Below, one piece after another: positions 26,966 to 35,971 of a DNA stretch of 64,000 nucleotides. Within the stretch, counting starts at the first letter, position 1. Each line of letters starts with the position of its first letter. The translations under genes were made by a program, and so were the position numbers. Under the pieces are notes generated by a model that saw nothing but the letters and a program-made list of their open reading frames with translations, was not told where the DNA came from and ran no database searches. This DNA is from Actinomadura terrae (GTDB lineage: Bacteria > Actinomycetota > Actinomycetes > Streptosporangiales > Streptosporangiaceae), in NCBI RefSeq assembly GCF_022751215.1, contig NZ_JAICDG010000002.1, forward strand, positions 2,098,431 to 2,162,430, read 5' to 3'.

Positions 26966-28384
26966 GTGAGCCAGCCAACCGAGCCGCTCGACTACCGGGG
27001 CGCCATCGGCGCGATCATGAGCCGCGGCGTCGAGTGGGAGATCGACCCCACGCTCGACCGCGTCCGCGACCTGGTCGACGTCCTGGGCGACCCCCACCGC
27101 GCCTACCCCGTCATCCACGTGGCCGGGACGAACGGCAAGACCAGCACCGCCCGGCTCATCGAGGCGCTGCTGCGCGAGCGGGGGCTGCGCACCGGCCTCT
27201 ACACCAGCCCGGAGACGACCACGCTGCGGGAGCGGATCGCGATCGACGGGGAGCCGATCAGCGAGGAGCGGTTCGTCGAGACGCTGCGCGACGTGCTGCC
27301 CTACGTCCAGATGATCGACGGCAAGCACCCGGTGCCGCTGTCGTTCTTCGAGGTCCTCACGGGGATGGCGTACGCGGCGTTCGCCGACGCGCCGGTCGAC
27401 GTCGCGGTCGTCGAGACCGGGATGGGCGGCACCTGGGACGCCACCAACGTCGCCGACGGCGCGGTCGCCGTGATCACCCCGATCGGCCTGGACCACACCC
27501 GCTACCTCGGCGACACCGTCGAGGAGATCGCGGGCGAGAAGGCCGGGATCATCAAGCCCGGCGCGGTCGTGGTGCTCGCGCAGCAGCCGGTCGAGGCGGC
27601 CGAGGTGCTGCTGCGGCGGGTCGTGGAGGCCGGCGCGTCGGCGGCCCGCGAGGGCATCGAGTTCGGCGTGCTCGGCCGCGAGGTCGCGGTCGGCGGCCAG
27701 GTGCTGCGCCTCCAGGGGCTGCACGGGATCTACGACGAGGTCTTCCTGCCGCTGTTCGGCGATCACCAGGCGGGCAACGCCGCGACCGCGCTCGCCGCCG
27801 TCGAGGCGTTCGCGGGCGGCGCGGCGAGTACGGGCGAGGCGGGCCTTGAGGCCGCGACCCGCATCGCGCCTGGCGAGACCTACATCGGCGGCGACGACCG
27901 GCTCGACCCGGCCCTGGTGCGCAGCGGGTTCGCCAAGGCCGCGTCGCCGGGGCGGCTGGAGGTCGTCCGGACCGGCCCGACCGTCCTGCTGGACGCGGCG
28001 CACAACCCCGCAGGGATGGCCGCGAGCGTCGCGACCGTCACCGAGTCGTTCGGCTTCACGCGGCTCGTCGGGGTGCTCGCCGCCGCCGCCGACAAGGACG
28101 TCGCGGGCATGCTCGACCAGCTCGAACCCGTCCTCGCCGAGCTGGTCGTGACCCGCAACAGCTCGCCGCGCTCGCTGCCGCCCGAGGAGCTGGCCGAGAT
28201 CGCCGAGGGCGTCTTCGGGCCCGAGCGGGTGCACATCGCCGACCGGCTGGACGACGCCATCGACCGGGCCGTCGGCCTGGCCGAGGAGACCGGCGAGTAC
28301 CAGGGCGCGGGCGTCCTGATCACCGGATCGGTGGTCACGGCGGGCGACGCCAGGACGCTGCTACGCGTAGGGGAGGGCCGGTGA
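26966..28384 (+). CDS. folC: Bifunctional dihydrofolate / folylpolyglutamate synthase
   Basis: 472 residues. It adds glutamate to dihydropteroate and folates. P-loop GTNGKTS is at 54-60, VVETGMGGTWDATN supplies Mg/ribose contacts, EIAGEKAGIIK carries the carbamylated Lys, and VLLDAAHNPAGMAA holds the canonical AHNP motif that its neighbour lacks. Its GTG start lies after ATGGA. The stop overlaps the DUF4233 start (GTGA), so translation is coupled. The order folC-DUF4233-ndk is common in actinobacteria. Confidence 0.95.
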   Translation: MSQPTEPLDYRGAIGAIMSRGVEWEIDPTLDRVRDLVDVLGDPHRAYPVIHVAGTNGKTSTARLIEALLRERGLRTGLYTSPETTTLRERIAIDGEPISEERFVETLRDVLPYVQMIDGKHPVPLSFFEVLTGMAYAAFADAPVDVAVVETGMGGTWDATNVADGAVAVITPIGLDHTRYLGDTVEEIAGEKAGIIKPGAVVVLAQQPVEAAEVLLRRVVEAGASAAREGIEFGVLGREVAVGGQVLRLQGLHGIYDEVFLPLFGDHQAGNAATALAAVEAFAGGAASTGEAGLEAATRIAPGETYIGGDDRLDPALVRSGFAKAASPGRLEVVRTGPTVLLDAAHNPAGMAASVATVTESFGFTRLVGVLAAAADKDVAGMLDQLEPVLAELVVTRNSSPRSLPPEELAEIAEGVFGPERVHIADRLDDAIDRAVGLAEETGEYQGAGVLITGSVVTAGDARTLLRVGEGR

Positions 28385-28797
28385 CGGCCATGGACGCATC
28401 CAGCACGGGCACCGGCACGGGCGCGGGCTCGGAATCGGGCGAGGCGGGAGCCTCCCGGGCGCGTCCCGCCGGGGACCCGGTGCGGCGGCTGCTGGCCACG
28501 GTGCTGGCCTGCGAGGCCGTCGTGATCGCCCTCGCGATCCCGGTGGCGGTGGCCGTCCTGGACGTGAGCGGCGGCACGGCGGGCGCGGTGTGCGGGGGGC
28601 TGGCGGTCGTCTGCCTGCTGATGGCGGGGCTGCTGCGGTTCTCGTGGGCGGTGCCGGTGGGGACGGTCCTCCAGGTGCTCGTCATCGCGACCGGGTTCAT
28701 GGTGCCGACCATGTTCTTCCTCGGTGCCCTGTTCGGGGCGCTCTGGGGAACGGCGATTTGGATGGGACGCAAGGCGCGGGAAGCGGCGGCGCGCTAA
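28381..28797 (+). CDS. DUF4233 family membrane protein
   Basis: 138 residues, GTG start overlapping the folC stop. After a disordered Thr/Gly/Ala-rich N terminus of about 35 residues there are four hydrophobic segments (RLLATVLACEAVVIALAIPV, GAVCGGLAVVCLLMAGLL, VGTVLQVLVIATGF, MFFLGALFGALWGTAIW). DUF4233 members sit directly behind folC in most actinomycetes. The function is unknown; the constant linkage suggests a role near folate metabolism or merely a fixed operon. Confidence 0.85.
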   Translation: MTAMDASSTGTGTGAGSESGEAGASRARPAGDPVRRLLATVLACEAVVIALAIPVAVAVLDVSGGTAGAVCGGLAVVCLLMAGLLRFSWAVPVGTVLQVLVIATGFMVPTMFFLGALFGALWGTAIWMGRKAREAAAR

Positions 28798-28917
28798 ATT
28801 CGCGGGACGGCGCCCATTCCCGTCCGCCTGCCCTTTCCCTTGTCGGTCAATTCCGACATCTTTCTCTTTTGGGAAATGTTGGACGTTGGTGGACGGCGAC
28901 CTCCGGAGGAGAAGGTC

Positions 28918-30486
28918 GTGTCCACCCGCACATCCGAACACCCGCCCCGCACGGCGGCATGGCGGGGCCGGGCGGCCGCCGTCACCGCCGCGTCCGGCGC
29001 GCTGGCGATGGCCGCGACCGTGCTGCCCGCCGCCGTCATGACCGTCCCCGACACCACCGCGAACGTCGCCCCCGCCGCGGCCGAGGCGCTGGGCCTCGGG
29101 ACGGGCGACCTCCCCGACCTGCTGCGCGCGACCGGCCTGTCGCTGCCCGCGCTGCTGCTCGCGGTGCCGCTCGCCGCCGTCGCGGCGCGCCGGTTCTCCG
29201 CGTGCTCGGTGGCCGCGTCCGGGCTGCTCGTGCTGCTCGCCGGGATCGGCGCGGCGCGGCTCGCCGGGTCGGTGGCGCAGGCGGGGCTCGTGCGCGCGAT
29301 GGAGGGCGCCGGGGCGGGCGTCGTGCTGCCCGCCTCGCTCGTCCTGATCTGGGAGCGGCGCAGCCGCGCGCTCGCCGCGCTCTGGGCGGGCGGCCTGGTC
29401 TGCGCGCTGCTCATGGCGATGCCGGTCGCGCTGCGCCTCGTCCCGGTGTCCGGCGGGACGGCGGCGGGCGGTGCCGGCTGGCGCGCCGCGCTCGCCCCCA
29501 CCCCGTGGCCCGCGATCGCCGCCATTGCCGCCGTCGCGCTGTTCCTCTTCCTGCGCGGGCGCGGGCCGTGGCGGCTGCCCGCGCCGCGCCACAGCGAGCG
29601 CGGCCGGCTCGTGCTGCCGCTCGTCCCGGCGGCGGGGTTCGCGTTCCTCGCCGTCATCGCGGCGGACGCGTGGTCCCCGGGCGCGCGCCTGGCCGTCGGC
29701 GCGCTCGCGCTGCCCGCCCTGGTCGCCCTCGCGCTCGCGGGCGGCGCGGACCCGGCGGCGGGCAGCCCGCACGGCTGCGCGGTCGTCATGATCGCGGTCG
29801 GGCTGCTCGGCTACCCGGTCGCCGCGCCGCTGGCGGGGCTCGCCGCCGTGGACGCCCACGCGCGCGGCGCCGCCGGGGCATCGCTGCTGCCGTTCGCGCT
29901 CGCCGGTGCCGCCGCGATCGCGGGCGCGCTGGCGTCCGTGCGGGCGCGGCCGAGGGCGGCCGTCCTGACCGGGTACTGCCTGATGCTCGCCGCCCCGCTG
30001 CTCGGCCTCGCGGCCGATCACACGTTCGGCGGCTTGGCCGGGCGGGCGGGACTGCTCGCCGTCCTGATCCCGCTCGGCGCCGGGGCGGGCCTGGCGCTGG
30101 CCGCCTCGCTGCGGGACGCGGGCGCCGGCGCGGCGCTGTTCGGGCTGGCGCTGCTCTTCCCCGCCGTCCTCGCGGGCCAGCTCATGGTGCTGTCGCTCCA
30201 GACGTCCTGGCTCGTGCGGGCGCGTCCGGTGACGCAGGCGCAGCAACTGGACGCGCTGACCGGCGGCTACCAGGCCTGGCTCGGCCTCGCGGCCGCGTCC
30301 GCCGTGCTGCTCGCCGCCGTGACGGCACGCGCGGGCGCCCGCGCCGCCGACCGGTCCGCGCGGGCCGACGCCCAGGCCACCGGCCGCGCCCTCGCGGGGA
30401 GCAACCCGGCCCTCACGGCGGCCGACCCGGCCCTCGGCACCGCCGCCGGAGGAGCCGAGGCCGCCGCGGGCCCCGGCGCCGGGTAG
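28918..30486 (+). CDS. MFS-like polytopic membrane protein
   Basis: 522 residues from the GTG preceded by GGAGGAG. About 12-14 hydrophobic helices are visible, and the helix layout with RAMEGAGAGVVLPASLVLIWERRSRALAALWAGG resembles motif C and loops of DHA2-type major facilitators. The first helix begins near residue 20, and the C-terminal 45 residues are Ala-rich and disordered. Substrate is unknown. The typical motif A (GxLaDRxGrr) is only weakly preserved (AVAARRFSACS), so transport competence is uncertain. It may be in its own transcription unit between folC-DUF4233 and ndk. Confidence 0.7.
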   Translation: MSTRTSEHPPRTAAWRGRAAAVTAASGALAMAATVLPAAVMTVPDTTANVAPAAAEALGLGTGDLPDLLRATGLSLPALLLAVPLAAVAARRFSACSVAASGLLVLLAGIGAARLAGSVAQAGLVRAMEGAGAGVVLPASLVLIWERRSRALAALWAGGLVCALLMAMPVALRLVPVSGGTAAGGAGWRAALAPTPWPAIAAIAAVALFLFLRGRGPWRLPAPRHSERGRLVLPLVPAAGFAFLAVIAADAWSPGARLAVGALALPALVALALAGGADPAAGSPHGCAVVMIAVGLLGYPVAAPLAGLAAVDAHARGAAGASLLPFALAGAAAIAGALASVRARPRAAVLTGYCLMLAAPLLGLAADHTFGGLAGRAGLLAVLIPLGAGAGLALAASLRDAGAGAALFGLALLFPAVLAGQLMVLSLQTSWLVRARPVTQAQQLDALTGGYQAWLGLAAASAVLLAAVTARAGARAADRSARADAQATGRALAGSNPALTAADPALGTAAGGAEAAAGPGAG

Positions 30487-30593
30487 GATTCGCGCGCAGT
30501 GGTGCGCGGGCCGCGGCGTGACCGGTCACGCCGGGCCGACCCCGTCGGACGGGGCGGCGCCACCCCGATCCGAACTTCCTGAGGAGAGACTCC

Positions 30594-31004
30594 GTGTCCG
30601 AGCGCACTCTTGTCCTGGTCAAGCCCGACGGTGTCCGCCGCGGCGTCGTCGGCGAGGTGATCGCGCGGATCGAGCGCAAGGGCCTCACGCTCGCCGCGCT
30701 CGAACTGCGCACGCTCGCGCGCGAGACCGCCGAGGCGCACTACGAGGAGCACGCCAGCAAGCCGTTCTTCGGCGAGCTGGTCGAGTTCATCACCGGCGGC
30801 CCGCTGGTCGCGATGGTGGTCGAGGGCCCGCGCGCCATCGAGGCGTTCCGCGCCCTCGCCGGCGCCACCGACCCGGTGAGCGCCGCCCCCGGCACGATCC
30901 GCGGCGACTTCGCGCTGGAGATCGGCGAGAACATCGTGCACGGCTCCGACTCCACCTACTCCGCCGAGCGCGAGATCAAGCTGTTCTTCCCCGAACTGGG
31001 CTGA
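30594..31004 (+). CDS. ndk: Nucleoside diphosphate kinase
   Basis: 136 residues, the normal bacterial size. It transfers phosphate from ATP to NDPs through a phospho-His intermediate, H116, in ENIVHGSDS. TLVLVKPDGVRRG at the N terminus and the Kpn loop region are conserved. GAGGAGAGA precedes the GTG. It ends with a textbook terminator at 31041-31074 that isolates it from the mre operon. Confidence 0.98.
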   Translation: MSERTLVLVKPDGVRRGVVGEVIARIERKGLTLAALELRTLARETAEAHYEEHASKPFFGELVEFITGGPLVAMVVEGPRAIEAFRALAGATDPVSAAPGTIRGDFALEIGENIVHGSDSTYSAEREIKLFFPELG

Positions 31005-31040
31005 CCCCACCGGACGACGCGCACGCGCGCACATCGACAC

Positions 31041-31074
31041 ACGCGGGCCGGCCGACCGGCCCGCGTTGTGTTTT
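31041..31074 (+). terminator. Intrinsic terminator after ndk
   Basis: ACGCGGGCCGG pairs perfectly with CCGGCCCGCGT across a 4-base loop, followed by TGTGTTTT. It is one of the few terminators here with a real T-run. Confidence 0.9.
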
Positions 31075-31209
31075 AACTAAAACCACCCTGCTCAGCACAC
31101 GAATTTTTGGCGACGCGCGCGTCAGGGGTGACTGCCCGCTGGCGTGTGAGCACGTTACGATGGACAGGCCGCTATACACGCCCGTCAACATGAAGGGCTC
31201 CCTTTCTTC

Positions 31210-32244
31210 ATGGGTAACAAGCTGTCGTTTCTTGGCCGTGACATGGCGGTCGATCTTGGCACTGCCAACACGCTGGTGTACGTGCGCGGGCGTGGCATCG
31301 TCCTGAACGAACCCTCGGTGGTGGCGATCAACACCAACACCGGGAAGATCGTCGCGGTGGGCATCGAGGCGAAGCGGATGATCGGCCGCACACCCGGCAA
31401 CATCGTCGCCGTCCGCCCGCTCAAGGACGGCGTGATCGCCGACTTCGACGTCACCGAGCGGATGCTCCGCTACTTCATCCAGAAGGTGCACAAGCGCCGG
31501 CACTTCGCCAAACCGCGCATCGTGGTGGCGGTGCCGAGCGGCATCACCGGCGTGGAGCAGCGGGCCGTCAAGGAGGCCGGGTACCAGGCCGGCGCCCGCC
31601 GCGTCTACATCATCGAGGAGCCCATGGCCGCCGCGATCGGCGCCGGGCTGCCCGTCTACGAGCCCACCGGCAACATGGTCGTCGACATCGGCGGCGGTAC
31701 CACCGAGGTCGCGATCATCTCGCTCGGCGGCATCGTCACGAGCCAGTCGGTCCGCGTCGGCGGCGACGAACTCGACCAGGCGGTCATCTCCTTCTCCAAG
31801 AAGGAGTACTCGCTGATGCTCGGGGAACGGACCGCCGAGGAGATCAAGATGGCGATCGGTTCCGCCTATCCGGGCGGGGACGAGGAGCCGCACGCCGAGA
31901 TCCGCGGCCGCGACCTGGTGAGCGGGCTGCCGAAGACCGTCGTGATCTCCGCCGAGGAGGTGCGGCGCGCGATCGAGGAGCCGGTCAACTCCATCGTGGA
32001 CGCGGTGAAGACCACGCTCGACAAGTGCCCGCCCGAGCTGTCGGGCGACATCATGGACCGCGGGATCGCCCTCACCGGCGGCGGAGCGCTGCTGAAGAAC
32101 CTCGACGAGCGGCTCCGCGAGGAGACCGGCATGCCGATCCACCTCGTGGACAACCCGCTCGACTCGGTCGTCCTCGGCACCGGCAAGTGCGTCGAGGACT
32201 TCGAGTCGCTCCGGCAGGTGCTCGTCCCGGAGCCGCGGCACTGA
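31210..32244 (+). CDS. mreB: Rod shape-determining protein MreB
   Basis: 344 residues. It is an actin-like ATPase that organises lateral or sporulation wall synthesis. Phosphate 1 motif is GRDMAVDLGTANTLVY, phosphate 2 VVDIGGGTTEVAII, and the adenosine motif GIALTGGGALLKNLDERL. It is the first gene of mreB-mreC-mreD-pbp2-rodA. A long leader (from about 31165 if TACGAT at 31156-31161 is the -10) precedes the ATG. Confidence 0.98.
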   Translation: MGNKLSFLGRDMAVDLGTANTLVYVRGRGIVLNEPSVVAINTNTGKIVAVGIEAKRMIGRTPGNIVAVRPLKDGVIADFDVTERMLRYFIQKVHKRRHFAKPRIVVAVPSGITGVEQRAVKEAGYQAGARRVYIIEEPMAAAIGAGLPVYEPTGNMVVDIGGGTTEVAIISLGGIVTSQSVRVGGDELDQAVISFSKKEYSLMLGERTAEEIKMAIGSAYPGGDEEPHAEIRGRDLVSGLPKTVVISAEEVRRAIEEPVNSIVDAVKTTLDKCPPELSGDIMDRGIALTGGGALLKNLDERLREETGMPIHLVDNPLDSVVLGTGKCVEDFESLRQVLVPEPRH

Positions 32245-32281
32245 GCTCCCGGCGAAACCAGGAGAAACGGGAGGTCGGTGG

Positions 32282-33301
32282 GTGAAGGACACCCGGCGGA
32301 CCCGCGTGGTCCTCGGCGCGCTGATCGTCACGGCGCTCGCGATGATCACCGTGGACTACCGCGGCGGGGAGCACTCCCCGCTGAGCGGGCTGCGCGACGT
32401 CGGCGCGACGGTGTTCGGCCCGGTCGAGCGGGCCTCGGCGTCGGTCGTGCGGCCGGTCGGCGACACCTTCGACGCCGTCACCGACGCGCCGGGCGAGCGC
32501 CGCCGCGCCGACCGGCTCGAACGCGAGAACCAGCGGCTGCGCGAGCAGCTGCGCGCGGGCCGCCTCGACCAGGACCGCTCCGCCCAGCTCCGGCAGCTGC
32601 TCGGCACCGCCGGGACCGGCGGCTACAAGATCCGCGCCGCGCAGGTGATCTCCGCCGGGCAGGGCTTCGAGGACACCGTCACGATCGACGTCGGCAGCCG
32701 GGCGGGCATCAGGCCCGACATGACCGTGATGAGCGCCCAGGGGCTCGTCGGCCGCGTCACCCGCGTCGGCCCCGCCACCGCGACCGTGCTGCTCGCCACC
32801 GACCAGACGTCCTCGATCGGCTCCCGCCTGGAGGACTCCAAGGAGATCGGGATCGTGCAGGGCCGGGGCCGCCGCGGCCTCGGCAACGGCGGAACCCCGC
32901 TGCGCTTCCAGCTGCTGGACGCGGCGGCGCCGATGCGCGTCGGGCAGCGCGTCGTCACGCTCGGGTCGCAGGGCGAGCGGCCCTACGTGCCGGGCGTCCC
33001 GATCGGCGTCGTCGAGCGCATCGACAACTCCAGCGGCGGGCTGACCCGCACCGCCTACATCCGCCCGTTCGTCCGCTTCACCAGCCTGGACGTGGTCGCC
33101 GTGGTCGTCGCGCCGCCGAGGCGCGACCCGGGCGACGCGGTGCTGCCGCCGAAGCCGACCCCGCCGCCGTCCCCGAGCCCGGCGCCGAGCGGGAAGCCGA
33201 GCGGGAAGCCGAGCCCGGGCGCGACGCCGTCCGGGGACCCGGGGAAGGCCAGGCCGCGCGGCACCAAGAGTCCGGCCACGAGACCGACCGCAGAGGACTG
33301 A
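32282..33301 (+). CDS. mreC: Rod shape-determining protein MreC
   Basis: 339 residues. A single N-terminal membrane anchor (VVLGALIVTALAMITVDY), a coiled coil (RRADRLERENQRLREQLRAG), then the paired beta-barrel extracytoplasmic domain (about 110-270, VITISAGQGFEDTVTIDVGS). The last 60 residues are a Pro/Ser/Gly/Lys-rich disordered tail not needed by the family. MreC scaffolds MreB and the penicillin-binding protein. It is 37 bases after mreB, and mreD follows after one base. Confidence 0.95.
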   Translation: MKDTRRTRVVLGALIVTALAMITVDYRGGEHSPLSGLRDVGATVFGPVERASASVVRPVGDTFDAVTDAPGERRRADRLERENQRLREQLRAGRLDQDRSAQLRQLLGTAGTGGYKIRAAQVISAGQGFEDTVTIDVGSRAGIRPDMTVMSAQGLVGRVTRVGPATATVLLATDQTSSIGSRLEDSKEIGIVQGRGRRGLGNGGTPLRFQLLDAAAPMRVGQRVVTLGSQGERPYVPGVPIGVVERIDNSSGGLTRTAYIRPFVRFTSLDVVAVVVAPPRRDPGDAVLPPKPTPPPSPSPAPSGKPSGKPSPGATPSGDPGKARPRGTKSPATRPTAED

Positions 33302-33302
33302 C

Positions 33303-33902
33303 GTGCTGAACGTGCCGGAGAAGTCGCAGACCGGGCGCCGGGTGATCACCGTCCTGGTGGTCGCGGCCGCGCTGATCCTCCAGGTGTCGGTGGCCAACCG
33401 GCTGCCGACGCCCGGCGGTGTGCAGCCCGACCTCGTCCTGCTGGCCGTCGTGGCGCTCGCCCTGGTCAGCGGGTCGATGACCGGGATGGTCACCGGGTTC
33501 CTGGCGGGCCTCGCCGCCGACATCGTCCCGCCCGCCGACCACACGCTCGGGCGCTACGCCCTCGTCTACTGCCTCATCGGCTACCTGTGCGGGATCGCCT
33601 CCGCCGAGATGGACCGCCAGTCGGTCGTCCCGTTCTTCGCCGTCGCCGCCGGGGCCCTCGCGGGCACCGTGCTGTACGCGGCGACCGGGATGATCCTCGG
33701 CGACCCGCGCGCCGAGTGGGGCACGGTGTCGCGGATGGTGCCGCTCCAGGTCGTCTACGACGTGGTCGCCAGCCCGTTCGTCGTGTGGGCGGTGCTGCGC
33801 GTCACCCGCAAGTTCGAGCGCGGCGAACGCGCGCGCGGCGACCGGTTCTCGGTGCCCGCCGCCCGCTACCGCGCGATGTCGGGGCGGAGCGCGCGGCTGT
33901 GA
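33303..33902 (+). CDS. mreD: Rod shape-determining protein MreD
   Basis: 199 residues with five or six membrane helices. The family features QVSVANRLPTPGGVQPDLVLL near the N terminus and GFLAGLAADIVPPADHTLGRYALVY are present. The GTG start directly follows the mreC stop, and the stop overlaps the pbp2 start (GTGA). It completes the MreBCD elongation scaffold. Confidence 0.94.
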   Translation: MLNVPEKSQTGRRVITVLVVAAALILQVSVANRLPTPGGVQPDLVLLAVVALALVSGSMTGMVTGFLAGLAADIVPPADHTLGRYALVYCLIGYLCGIASAEMDRQSVVPFFAVAAGALAGTVLYAATGMILGDPRAEWGTVSRMVPLQVVYDVVASPFVVWAVLRVTRKFERGERARGDRFSVPAARYRAMSGRSARL

Positions 33903-35971
33903 ATCCGAGGACGCACTTCCGGCTCGTGGTGCTGTACGTCCTCGTCGGGGCGCTGCTGCTGGTGCTGGTCGGGCGGCTGTGGTCGCTCCAGGTGCTGTCG
34001 GGCACGCACTACCGGCAGGTCGCCGCGCAGAACCGCACCCGCGACATCGTCGTCCCCGCGATCCGCGGCATGATCCTGGACGGCCAGGGCCGCCCGCTGG
34101 TCCGCAACCGCAGCGCCCTCGTCGTCTCCGTCGACCGCACGTCGCTGTCGCGGCAGAAGGACCACGGCACCTCCGTCCTGAGGCGGCTCGCCGGGGTCCT
34201 CGGCACGAGCCAGGACGAGATCGAGAAGCGGATCCGGCTGTGCGGCCCCGGCATCAAGCGGCCGTGCTGGCCGGGCTCCCCGTACCAGCCGATTCCCGTG
34301 GACGACCGCGTCGACCCCCGCCGCGCGTTGCAGATCATGGAGCGGCAGGAGGACTTCCCCGGCGTCACCGCGCAGGTGCAGGCGATCCGCGACTACCCGC
34401 GTCCCGAGGGCGCGGGCGCCGCGCAGGCGCTCGGCTACCTCCAGCCGATCACCCAGGAGGAGCTCGACAAGCGCAAGGGCCTGAAGGTCACCGGGTACAG
34501 CGGCGTCGACCTGATCGGGCGCGCGGGCCTTGAGGCGCAGTACGACGCCGAGCTGCGCGGCGAGCCCGGGTACCGCAAGGTGCTCGTCGACAGCCAGGGC
34601 CGCGTCACCGGGACCGCCGCCGAGAAGGCGCCGGTCGTCGGCGGCAACCTCGTCACCAGCCTCGACGCGGGCGTGCAGGGCGCGGCCGAGAAGGCGCTCC
34701 AGGCCGCGGTCGATGGCGCGCGAAAGGCGGGCCGCAAGGCCGACGCCGGCGCCGCCGTGGTGATGGACGTGCAGACCGGCAAGATGGTCGCGATGGCCAG
34801 CTACCCCACCTACGACCCGGGCATCTGGACCGGCGGCATCTCCCAGGACGAGTACGACGGGCTGCTCGGCAAGAAGAAGGGCGAGCCGCTGACCTCGCGC
34901 GTCACGCAGGGCCAGTTCGCCCCGGGCTCCACGTTCAAGATCTCCTCGGTGGCGGCGGCGGTCAAGGACGGGTACTCGCTGAACGGCATCTACCCGTGCC
35001 CCGGCTCCTACAACGTCGGCAGCCGCGCGTTCACGAACTTCGAGGGCCAGGGCCACGGGAGCATGAACCTGCACGAGGCGCTGGTCGTCTCCTGCGACAC
35101 GATCTTCTACAAGTTCGCCTACGAGGAGTGGCTGCGCGACGGGGGCATGAAGCCGAAGAAGAACCCGTCCGACCCGATGGTGGGCATGGCGCGCGCCTTC
35201 GGGTTCGGCGCCCGCACCGGCATCGACCTGCCGAGCGAGACGCCCGGCCGCATCCCCGACCGGTCCTGGAAGCGCTCCTACTGGGAGGCGACCAGGAAGG
35301 CCGACTGCAAGGGCGCCAAGGAGGGCTACCCGAGCGTCGCCAAGACCGACCCGGCCCGCGCTGCCTACCTGCGCTCGATCGCGTCCGAGAACTGCACCGA
35401 GGGCTTCGTCTGGCGCGCGGGCGACGCCGCGAACTTCTCCGTCGGGCAGGGCGACGTGCTGGTCACGCCGCTCCAGCTCGCCCGCGCCTACGCGGCGCTC
35501 GCCAACGGCGGACGCCTGGTCACGCCCCACCTCGGCGTCGCGCTGATGCGGCCGGACGGCTCGCTCCTGCGCCGCATCCCGCAGCAGCCCGAGCAGAGGC
35601 TGCCGGTGGACGGCAAGGTCCTCAAGTACGTCCGCGGCGGCCTCACCGACGTGACCAAGAAGGGCACCGCCGCCGGCGCGTTCTCCGGCTTCGACTTCGA
35701 CCGCGTCGACGTCGCCGGGAAGACCGGGACCGCCGAGGTCTACGGCAAGGACGACACATCCTGGTTCGCCTCGTTCGGGCCGGCGGGCAAGCCCCGCTTC
35801 GCGGTGATCGCGATGATCTCCCAGGGCGGCACGGGCGCGTCCACCGCGGCCCCCGCCGTCCGCGCGATCTGGGAGGCCATGTACGGGACGAAGGACAAGA
35901 AGCCCCTCCTGAAGGACGGCAGGCTCCCGTCCGAGCTACCGAAGCCCCCGGCCGATGGAGCGTCGCCGTGA
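33899..35971 (+). CDS. mrdA: Penicillin-binding protein 2 (class B transpeptidase)
   Basis: 690 residues. One N-terminal membrane helix (FRLVVLYVLVGALLLVLVGRLW) leads to the pedestal (AIRGMILDGQGRPLVRNR) and then the transpeptidase. The catalytic S344TFK is in FAPGSTFKIS, S398-C-D is motif 2, and K608TGT motif 3. It cross-links peptidoglycan in partnership with RodA, encoded next. An insertion with several Lys and two Cys (TRKADCKGAKEG...SENCTEGF) lies between motifs 2 and 3 and may hold a disulfide. The start overlaps the mreD stop. Confidence 0.96.
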   Translation: MNPRTHFRLVVLYVLVGALLLVLVGRLWSLQVLSGTHYRQVAAQNRTRDIVVPAIRGMILDGQGRPLVRNRSALVVSVDRTSLSRQKDHGTSVLRRLAGVLGTSQDEIEKRIRLCGPGIKRPCWPGSPYQPIPVDDRVDPRRALQIMERQEDFPGVTAQVQAIRDYPRPEGAGAAQALGYLQPITQEELDKRKGLKVTGYSGVDLIGRAGLEAQYDAELRGEPGYRKVLVDSQGRVTGTAAEKAPVVGGNLVTSLDAGVQGAAEKALQAAVDGARKAGRKADAGAAVVMDVQTGKMVAMASYPTYDPGIWTGGISQDEYDGLLGKKKGEPLTSRVTQGQFAPGSTFKISSVAAAVKDGYSLNGIYPCPGSYNVGSRAFTNFEGQGHGSMNLHEALVVSCDTIFYKFAYEEWLRDGGMKPKKNPSDPMVGMARAFGFGARTGIDLPSETPGRIPDRSWKRSYWEATRKADCKGAKEGYPSVAKTDPARAAYLRSIASENCTEGFVWRAGDAANFSVGQGDVLVTPLQLARAYAALANGGRLVTPHLGVALMRPDGSLLRRIPQQPEQRLPVDGKVLKYVRGGLTDVTKKGTAAGAFSGFDFDRVDVAGKTGTAEVYGKDDTSWFASFGPAGKPRFAVIAMISQGGTGASTAAPAVRAIWEAMYGTKDKKPLLKDGRLPSELPKPPADGASP

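Noticed and set aside
24687..28384. Defence island
   Set aside because: The FolC-like and membrane proteins show no nuclease, toxin or sensor domain; the Mur-ligase fold explains the nucleotide-binding motifs.
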